Below, piece after piece: positions 1 to 9,600 of a stretch of DNA of 17,676 nt. Numbering within the stretch: position 1 is the first letter of the stretch; the number at the start of each line of letters is the position of its first letter. Origin of the DNA: Ettlia oleoabundans (Eukaryota > Chlorophyta > Chlorophyceae > Chlamydomonadales). The position numbers and the translations under genes are program-made. Under the pieces are notes generated by a model. The model did no database searches. It worked only from the letters and a program-made list of their open reading frames with translations, and was not told where the DNA came from. The DNA lies in contig JAAMXP010000369.1 in the NCBI GenBank assembly GCA_019693395.1, forward strand, positions 789 to 18,464. Reading direction: 5' to 3'.

Positions 1-288
1 GTGGAAAGCAACCAAGTTGGGAGAAAGGAAACCACTGATGGTGCGAATAAGAGCAGTACGCCCGCAGTCCTGCCAGTACCCAAGCAGCCGGCAACCGAGC
101 AGAGTGCCAACACTGCAGTGATGATGCGGTTCAGCCAGGGGTCGTAGCTGCGATGCAAAGTTGAGACTGCTCCATTTGCCAGGCAGGCACAGCGTGCCTG
201 CTGCGCCAGGTACATACCCACAACAGGCGACGGGCTCGCTTCACGATAATCAAAGCAGGACCAGCAGCATATGGCTGCAAGCACCCAC
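1..288 (-). other. ATR intron, incomplete at the left edge
   Basis: The sequence after the donor at 288/287 (minus strand) was read in three frames. None continues the FAT helices expected after LLTQV (a conserved W-x-L-x-x-W-D region), so I treat these 288 nt as intron. I see no other feature in it. Confidence 0.6.
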
Positions 289-3200
289 CTGAGTCAGCAG
301 GCCCTTCAAGTGCCCTATGTGCAGCAAGCTCTCCAAGTAGCCGCGTTGCAGAGCGCTCAGGCCTGCACCCGCACTGCCTGCAGTTGCAGCCGCCGCTGCT
401 CCATCCCCACCCTTGCCCGCTGCCGCCAGAACGGCAGCCGCTCCACGCGCAACTTCTGCACCTCCCGCAGCCTTAATACCACTGCTACCAATACCAGCGC
501 TACCTGGGACCCCGCTGCCGCTGTGCTGCAGTGCCTGTTCATACAGAGTGAGCGCCTCTGACCAGTTGCCCGCCTTCTCCGCAGCCAGGCGCTGATCCTC
601 TGGCCGGGGCCCTCCCTGCCGCAACCTAACCAACCCCTGCAGCCCGTCTGGCTCCTCCAGCTTGCCATACACTTCCTGCGGCCAAAAGCAACGCCACATC
701 ATACCAGGCAAGCAGGCAGGCAGTGTCAGCTGGCATGTTGTGCAGGAGGGTGCAACACGCTGACCCTGAACGTTGGCATAGCTTGTGTGTGCAACTCCTG
801 ATCAACACGCTCCACGTTCTCCTGATTACATGCATCCAAGCTTCACATCGGACATAACCCTCCTTCCCTCTTGCCTGCAGGTAGGACACCTCCTCATCGT
901 CATACGTGGCGCTGCGCAGGGCCGCGGGGTTCAGCCCACCGTTGTGCAAGCTGCGCACGTGCGTCTCAAAGTACTGAAGGGACCGGGCATGCGCGCCACA
1001 CTGCAAGCAAAAATGCAGGAAAAGAGTTCCGGCAGCAGGCAGTGTCAACATGCTGGTGAACTGACTGAGGATAAAAGTTGTGGCGAGGTTGCAAGCACAT
1101 GTTTAAAGGGTTGGTGGCAGAACGGCGGCAGCCCCCAGACCGATGTGGCATGCACCAATGGCAACCTTGGCATGTTGATACACACCAAAGCAAAGGCAGC
1201 ACATGTGCCGCTGGACCCCATTCCAAGTCCAAAACTATGAAAGGATGGGTACAAATCAAACTAACATCCCACCTGCGAAGCTGCGCGTGCCAGCATCCGC
1301 TTGGGCATTGCCTCCAGCAGCTGGTGGATGCAGTCCCACTGGGGGCCCAGCGACACATGCTGACCAGAGTCGTCAGATCGACCTAAAACAGGGAAGAGAG
1401 AAACCAGGCAGGTGGGTAGGCGTTTGTCTCAGGTGACCCTTGTTCTGTTCAAGACACTGCCTCGGTGAACCAAGTGGCCCAATGACTGGAAGCTGAAGCT
1501 ATGGCAACCCCCACCACCACCCTCACCCCCACTCAGCAACCGTCACCGCCACCCACCCGTCTCTTGCTGCCCCGCTGTCTGCGACTCCTTCTGCGCCGCC
1601 GCCTTGGCCTCCCCGTGCCACTTCTGAAGTGTGTCCAACAGCGTGAACACAGCCTGACAGCACAACGTGCCCTCACGGCTACCAGAGGCACCCGCAAGCA
1701 CGGCCTGCAAGCATGCGGTAATGGCACGAAGGAAGGGCACGATGTGGGAGCAGAGACTCCAAACTGCAGAGAGGTGTTCACTCCTATCCCTGCCCAGCCT
1801 GCTACACAGCAATGGAACATCAGCGAATCCCAACTATCCCGCTCACCACCGCAACATGCCGTCGGTCACAGGCAACCACCAAGCCAGCAGACGCATATAT
1901 TCAAGCAGCAGACGTGTTCCACCCACCTGAATCTCCAGCTGCACTCCTTGGCGCGCCCCATCGCTGCCATGAGCCAGCACGTTGTGAACCAGGTAGGGCA
2001 TGAGGAAGAGTGAGGTGGGTATGTCGTGGCGGAACACCGGGATCAGCGATTGGAACAACTTCAGCTGTTGGCCTGCACATGGGTCGGCACAGCAGGTGGG
2101 ATGCGGGTGGGGATTGGTTGGACAGTTTAAGGTTCAGAGGGGAGCAGCATCCACTCCACGTGGGATATTTGTTCGGCCCGCCTCTCAATATTCCAACCCT
2201 CCAACTGCTGTGTCTGGGGCCATATCGGCTCTAAAACTCCCTAGCCTCACCTACCCACTTCCTGTCCCATCCACTACCACTACCACCACATTCACAAGTC
2301 AAGCACCCGCCCCCACGCCGCGCCACTTACCCGATGCATGGTGGTGAACCAGCTGTGAGAGCCACATGAAGAGCCACTTGCGGAAGGACATGCCCGCCTG
2401 GCTGCCAAAAAGCGTGCCCAGGGGTCGCTGCACAGCGCCGCGTATCTGGTACTTGGAGTCCAGGTAGGGGCGCACTATGGCCTGCATGATAGGTAGCGCA
2501 GAAGCAGCTGATAGGGGTTCGGCGAGGACGCATATGTGGCAGCAGGCACACAAACGACATCTCTGTAAGACATACACGTTAAGGCAAAATAGGTACACGC
2601 ATACGTTTGCATACCTGCACCTCCTGCGCCAGCGCAGCAAACAGCAGGTTGCCCTCAGCGGCTGCGGGGGTGGTCTCCCGTGAGCGCTGCTGCCCTTGGT
2701 CTGTTCCTGTGAGATTTACCACCGCCGGCTCCAGCCCCTCTGCCTGGCTGTAGTGCCTGAGCAGCTCCTGTATTGCCAGCGTGGCGGCGTCCAGCACCTG
2801 CAGGCTGGGCGCCGTCTTCAGCAGGCGCACCAGGTGACGGCTGATCAGGCAGACAAGAAGCTCGCCGTCGCTCCTGCAAGATGGATATGGACGGTAAGGG
2901 AGGGTTGGAAGATTGTGTGAGAGGGGGACAGAGGCATGCAGGGATGAGAGGAGAGGATGAGAGACAGGGAGAAGGGGGAGAACAACTATGGAGACTATGG
3001 AAGAGCCAAGGCAGGCCATAGGAGGGAGAAGGTGATGAGAGACAACGGGGTGGAAGAAAAAGGGAAGGCGAGGTAGCAAAAGGCACAAAACAGGGGCGGA
3101 AGTGGTGCATGAATTAGCAACGTGGTCGTCGTCTCATGACATCAATCATGACGACACCCCATCCCACAGCGTTCAATACCACACCCAGACAAATATTCCC

Positions 3201-3670
3201 CATATTGACCTTGCCTGTCGCAATCATTAGACCACATACAACATGCATGTTTAAGGCACTCACGCGCAGCGGGGCGCTGGTGACTGGAGGTTGATGTGGA
3301 GGCGTGAGGGGTCCACAGCTCCCAACATCCCCAGGCACTCTGCGCAGTCCTGCTGCGCCTGCTGGCTGACCATGTTGTTTATCTCCGGGTCACAGCACCT
3401 CAGCAGAGCGCTCATCAGGCGGGGCAGCAGCGCTCCGGTGTCGCCCGAGGCGACACCGGTGCCCTCGCTGCCGCCACATGCAGCTCCGCTGTTAATTGCC
3501 CCGCCGCATTCCGCCAGCAGGCCAAGGGCCCACTCCCGCCGGCTGCTCAGCACGGTGCGAAGCTCGCGCAGGGCTGTGGCTCGTACAGTCATTGACTCGT
3601 CTCCCAGTGACTGGATCAGGAGTTCAAGTTGGTCGGCAGACTCAAGCTTGCCTCGCTCTCGGGCCAAAGA
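289..3670 (-). other. ATR: ATR exons 16-23 (late HEAT repeats to the start of FAT)
   Basis: Exons on the minus strand: E16 3670-3264, E17 2873-2615, E18 2481-2331, E19 2072-1927, E20 1704-1557, E21 1382-1273, E22 1000-875, E23 675-289. This is the best-conserved part in the window. E16 holds AECLGMLGAVDPSRL, E17 TLAIQELLRHYSQ, E18 AIVRPYLDSKYQ and SFRKWLFMWLSQLVHHHASG, E19 SLIPVFRHDIP, E20 QAVFTLLDTLQKW, E21 LLEAMPKRMLARAASQ, E22 LQYFETHVRSLHNGG, and E23 KLEEPDGLQGLVRLRQ followed by GNWSEALTLYEQALQ (a TPR-like FAT helix). E22 ends at a GC donor (CTGCAG|GCAAGA). E23 contains an Ala/Gly-rich low-complexity insert of about 60 residues before YLESLLHIGHLKGLLTQV, and ends at a GTGGGT donor. Confidence 0.92.
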
Positions 3671-6600
3671 CTGCATGCGCGATGATAGATGCACAGGCAG
3701 GCATGCTTGGTTGAAGTAGGGACCAGGCTTGAAGGAGGGAGGGAGGTGGGCAGGCATATGCGCGGCCCAGGAGGCAGGCCGGCAGGATGCGAGCAGCCAA
3801 ACTAGCTTAAACCTAGCGGCAGGCACTGTTGGCTGGCTTCAGGATCTTCCTCGCTGTGCATATCCTGCCGATCAACCGCTCGCCGCCATTCATGTCAGGT
3901 GACACACACCGCCCAGCCTACACCCACACGCCCACACAGTTGCCTGTCCACACGCTCCAACACCGCTGACTACCACCCCCACCAGCCGCTCACCTCATTG
4001 AGTGCCTGCAGCTCGGGCAGCCAATTGGGCAGCGGCGGCACAGCACGCAGCTTGTCCTTGTGGCTGCGCCTGCAGATCACCACCAGCTCCTGCAGCACGC
4101 GAGTGGCGGCAACAGCCACGGTGCGGTCCCCGCCCTCCTGTAGCGGCTCAAGAAGCGACACCACCACCTGCACTGGCGGCAGCGGCAGGGGGTGTCTTGG
4201 TGGTGTGCTGTGCTGCACGGATGGCAAGCAGGGTGGGAAGGGCCAGTGGCCACAGCAGCAGCTGGGCGGCTGCAATTGAATCCCTGTCTGGCATGTGTAC
4301 TGCTTGGTTGCTTAGTTTGCTCAGGCATTCTCCTTGTGAGTATGTCAAATGAAGCTGCCTCTTGGCTTGCCTGGTTGACAATGCCTCCAAGCTGCATGGG
4401 TGCCTCAGCCGCCAGCGCGCGCACCAGCCCCAGCCAGCTCTCCAGGCACTGCAACCTGACGGCTTGGGGGTTGCAGGGGCGCAGGCCCGCAGCCAGAAGC
4501 ACCAGGAGCTGCAGGGCGTGCGGGAGGCAGGTTGGGCGGCTGTGGGTCCGTCACGGTCCTGGCCGTGACTGTAGTTTGTGGATGCCTGCCTTTCAACTGC
4601 AGTGCCAGCGGAGACACTAAGACGCACCAAATAGAACCAGCGCCCAGTTGCATGCATTCATGCCCCAGCACACCGCCCCCCTGCCCCCTTGATGACAGCC
4701 AGCACACCTGTGGCAGGAACCGGCCAATGAAGCGTCCAACCAGCTTGCACAGAAGCAGAACGCAGCGGAGTACCACCACGCATGCCAGCGTGTCGGCAGG
4801 AGACATCTGCGGCTGAGCAGCGCAGCCCTCCGACCCTGCCGGATCTCTTCCACCCGGCCTCGCTGCTGCTGCCAGGAGCTGCTGCTGCTGTTGTTGCGGC
4901 AGGCGTTTCTCCAGGCTGTCCCCCCATTCCTTGAGCATGCGGGTCACGTGGTCACCATCGGCCAAAAAATCGGCCAAGGACAGCTGCACCAGGATGAGTC
5001 AGCAAATGCATGCATATGTCAACAGCTGCATGTGCTTGAAGCAAGAAATGGTGGAGCACTGGCAGCCGCTGGTCGGCAGCAGCATGGCCTTTGGAGAGGA
5101 AGCATACTGTTGCTTTCACCAAATAAAAATGTGTAATCAATCAAGGGATCGACGTTCATTCAATGGCCTGGACAGAGCAGCACAATGAACAAATTTCTCC
5201 CTCTCTCTTATCCCATTCTAGCCACCTCACCCACCTCCTGCTGATCCCCCTTCACCACATGGCTCAGGTTCTCAAAGGTGACGATGGCACGCCTGAGCAC
5301 AGTATCTGGCAGCGCCACGCCGCTGCCCCAATCCTCAGCACTGCCGGCCTGCATGTAGTCCAACACACATGCATGGTGTTCAGGCATGTGTGGGAGCCAA
5401 GTCTATCACAATGCCCACTTCGAAGCCCAACAATCTAAGCAACAACCCAGCAGCCATATTGCACACAAATGTTTAGGGTGTTGCCTTGTCACGACTCGGG
5501 CCGTTCTGCTCTCTCAGAGCGCCACGTCAGCACCCAATCCGGATCAACCCGATGGATGCAAGGCAGGGTTTGGGAGCCCTGGCTGGGCGGAAAGATGCTT
5601 GCATTCATCCCAGAATGCCCGAGGAGTTGTTCTCCGGGTCAACACGGATCGCCTTTGTGATTGATCGCGACTGTTCAGTAACCGCGGGGCTCACGAAGGC
5701 TCTCAAAACATCTTGCGACTTTTATTGGAGCTAGTGTTACCTAAATCACTGTACGGTTCCTGAGTGGGCACACCGCACAGCGGAACCCTACAATTGCCCT
5801 CTTCCTATTGGCGCTGCCTGCGCAGCGCAGCGCTGCTGCCTGACAGCCTTGTAGCAGCAAAACTAAATCAACATTTGGTTTCATCTACTCAAACACGAAT
5901 GCTGATCCATTTGGCGAAGGGTGGGGGTTGAGTGGAATGGTGTCATTGGAGTGATGGACAAGGTCGATTTGCCTGCCGGCCCCGCAGGGCTAGCAGCAGA
6001 CCCCACCTTGGCACAACAGACTGCCAAGGCAACATCCCACCTCTAGTTGCAAAAACGAACAAATTCATGCACACAATAACCCATGTGGCTGCCCACCAAC
6101 CAGCCCACCAGCCAGTCAGCACACAGCCACGCACCTCACTCATGATCTCCAGTATGGTGCGGGACATGGTTTGGTACAGGAACAATACAAAGTCCTGCAG
6201 GCGGCAGGCAGGGTTGGCAGCAGAGCTGGGTCACGGCAGCACCAGCACATTGCAGCAGTGGAAATGCAAGCAGCAGTGCCAGCACCAGCATGGCATGGCG
6301 ACACAGGGAGCGGGCAGGGCCCCACCCACCTGCCCCGTCACTGACTCCAGCACTGAGATGTATGCGTCAAAGGAGGTGGAGCCCTGGAACAGCTCACGTG
6401 CCACCACACAGTGACCGTGGTCATGCACCAGCTTATGCACGTCCATGCCGGCCTGTGGCAGTGATAGTGGTGGTTTGTGTGGTTATTTAAGCAAGAAGGG
6501 TGGGGGGTGGGGGGTGGGGGGGGTGAAAAGATGGTGGTGACTCACAGTGGAAGTAGTGGTGAAGAGTTGAAGTTGCGAGTGGGTGTATTGCTGCTGCGAG

Positions 6601-9600
6601 GTGGGGTCCACAACGTGCCTTTGGAGTGGCTGTCATTTGCAACCCCATGGAAGGCGCCATACATCACACCACCGCATTGGCATGGAGCATTGAAGCACAC
6701 CCTATGTATATATCATGCATCACCTTTGCCCTCTAGCATGCTATCAGCCCGCTGCGCTGAAGAACAGCCCCGGCCTTCTGCCACCCTCACCCCACCCTGT
6801 TGCCTCACCTGCTGAGCCAGCAGCTCCAGCCCCTGCCGGTTGTTCTCCGCCACCAGGATGGGCAGCGCCTGCAATGTACGGTAGATCAGTACGGTACGAC
6901 AGCATCAACAGTCAACATCCACACCCTTCCACCCTTGACTATCATACCCACCATGTTTCATCCCTACAGCACCATGGCTGAGCACGAACCACCAGTAACA
7001 CCACGGCTAGCACTGCGGAAATGCTGGCCACCCTACAACCAAACCCCACACACACCTGAGGCACGATGGCCAGTGTGAGTGTGCGCAGCGAGCACTCCAG
7101 CAGCTCAGCCAGCTCAGCGCTCAGCTCAGGGCGGTCAGGCAGGCGGCGAGCCAGGAATGCCACCAGCTTGGGGCTACCAAACACAATGTCTCGCAGTGGC
7201 ACCTTGTGCTGCTCAGCAAAGCCTGATACAGAGTGGTGCAAGGGCAGAGCGGCAGATGGGCAGGCAGGGTAGAGAGGTGAGGGGTTTTTGAACTGGAACA
7301 GCCCTCATCAGCGACCCTCGCTGCTGCCCAAAGCCCATCATATCACCGACCGCATATGTAGTGCTGGTTCGGCGCATGTAGCGGTTTGTGTGTCTATTTC
7401 GTAACCTGACTCTACACTGATTTAATTGCACTGGCCCCTGCGCTCACCCAGCAGCGCCTCAGCAGCCATTGCGCGCAGGCGGGCCTCCCTATGGTCCAGC
7501 TGGGTGATCATGATGCCCAGCAGCAGCTGGTGGGCGGGGTGCGACCGCATGCGGCATCCCACACACCCAATTATCTGCACGTAACCACCCCAGAGGTAAG
7601 GGGGAGGCACAATGACCGCAGAAATAGGGCTGAGGCAGGCACGACCGTCGGGTAGGGCAAAGGCGGACGCAGAGGTAAAAGGGAAAGGGGGAGTAGGGAA
7701 AGGGGTCACGAAGCTGAGGCAAAGCATGTCATCTGGCGACGCATGGTAAGGGAGCGCTGAAGTGCTTGGTGTTGCGTGCCTGCACCAGCTGTGCCCTAGC
7801 ACGGGACACACCGCAGCCAAGCCGGATTCCTGCCCACCTGCACCAACCCCTCTCGGATGCTTTCCCCGGTGCTGCCGCTGGCAGCCCTGCTCCCAGGGGC
7901 AGAGGCCGCCTCAAGCTCCTCACGCAGCGCTTGAAGCATCTGCCCGGCATGGGAGAGCGGAAATGACGTTGTTGGTGGGTGGCTGTGGTTGCCAGTGTGT
8001 ATGCAGAGGGTGGCATCGGTAGTCGTTGCCTCACCTGTGCCTCGTAGCTTTCAAGCCTGGCCTCCCTCTCCTTGGTGTGTATGGGGTGCTCCCCCTCGTG
8101 GCACATGGCCAGCACAACCTGCGGCTCAGCAAACAGCGCCGCCTGCCGCAGCACGGCCTCCCGCACCGCCGCCTGCAGACTGGCAGCCTGCCGAAGCAGC
8201 CACTGCACCAGCAGCCGGCTGTGTTCCAGCTGGCCGGGAGTGCCGCGGCGCAGGAACCCCGCAACAGCCTCAACCAGGGCCACCTGCAGGGAGGCAGGCG
8301 CAAGCAGGAGCAGCACATTAGGCAGAGTGGCGTAGGGCACCCTGAAGAATGCTAGCAGCCTACCTGGCACAACAGCTGAGCCTTGCAGTGACCCAGCAGC
8401 GGATGACTCGGCGTGGCTTGCCATGGAAGTGCCAGCAAGCAAGCACGCAACGCCGACCAAGCCAGAGCGCACCAGCACTGTGGCCACCCACCTGCCCCTC
8501 AGTTGGTAGCCCCGCTGCAACCAGCTTCTCCAGTGCCAACCGCATCCACTCCGACACAGCAGCTGTCAGGCTGGTTTGAAAGTCTGGGGCTTCTGCCGCC
8601 AACCCCCCCATGTGCTGCAGGGAGTGGCAGTTGCCGAAGCCTGCACTGCTGCCACTGCCCGGATTGCTCCCAGCGCTCAGGCGGGCAGCAGACTCAATAG
8701 CTGCCAGAGCCAGCTGCCCCGGCGCTTGTGGGTGGCTCAGCACGCAGCAAAGTCCCCGGGCAATAGCCCCTGCCACAGCCGGCTGCTGGTTCCTGCTAAG
8801 CAGCTGCTGCAGGGCTGTTACCAAGGGATTCTGGTGGTGGGGGTTGTGCTTCTGCCGCCTGCCGCCCTGTGTGGCACGCGACTGGCTGCCCAACAGATGC
8901 TCCCTGCCGCCGCCAATGCAGCAGACCACCGGCAGCAACAAGGCGGCTGCAATGGCGGCGGGTGAAGCAGCCGCATCAGTAACGGCGACACCTGTGTTGC
9001 CGCTCAGCTCAAGAGATTTATTGAAAAGCTCCAGAACATCTGCAGAATCCAAAAGCTCAGCATGCATCCCTGCTACGGCTGCACCCAGCGCCAAAACTTT
9101 ATGTTCTGCTGCTACTGCTGCTCCATGTGCCCCTGGTGCCCAGATCTCCTCATCCCAGCACCGCTGCAGCAGCGCCAGCAGGTGCGGCGCCGGCACCAGT
9201 GACAGCGCAACTCCAGCCGTCACCGCACCGGTGGCCGCCTCCACTAGTCCAGCTTGCAGCGTGGCCAGTGTGAGGCGCAGCAGCGCAGAAAGCCGCTCCG
9301 AGTCGCTGCCCAGGCTCTGTCGCCGCCTGCTGTCAGACGGCGGCTGGAGTACCGCCGGCAGCACTGACAGGCCCAGCGCCGTGGCCTGTTGGGGCACCAG
9401 CAGGGGCAGCAGAGAGGCCAGAGCTATGGCACACTCGATGCCCGGTTGCTGCAGGCAGCACCTCTTCTGAAGCTCCACCGCCAACCGGCACACAGCCACT
9501 GCCACTTCCTGCAGCCCCAGCCCCGGCTGCTGAAGATGCCGCGACTGCTCCCCCTCTTCTGTCGCCTCTTGCTGGCGTGATGCGGGGCGAAGCGGGGTGA

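Larger units (their letters stand above)
3994..8283 (-). other. ATR: ATR exons 5-15 (central HEAT repeats and UME region)
   Basis: Exons on the minus strand: E5 8283-8035, E6 7939-7838, E7 7574-7448, E8 7222-7056, E9 6868-6809, E10 6452-6330, E11 6194-6135, E12 5348-5235, E13 4983-4708, E14 4508-4371, E15 4167-3994. All phases match across junctions. E7 (IIGCVGCRMRSHPAHQ) and E8 (FAEQHKVPLRDIVFGSPK) follow the segment that reads TGDIGRAAKGDLVPF and SFFSQYKKPICQFL in human ATR. E9-E12 correspond to the stretch leading into the UME domain, E13 carries a Gln6 run (residues about 1192-1197), and E15 (SHKDKLRAVPPLPNWLPEL) aligns with the human segment ending FLPDHPELKKI. E14 ends at a GC donor. 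Confidence 0.88.

Noticed and set aside
8610..9470. Plus-strand open frame of 286 residues
   Set aside because: It lies antisense to ATR exon 4, has a Cys/Ser/Ala-rich composition typical of GC-rich shadow frames, and shows no family features.
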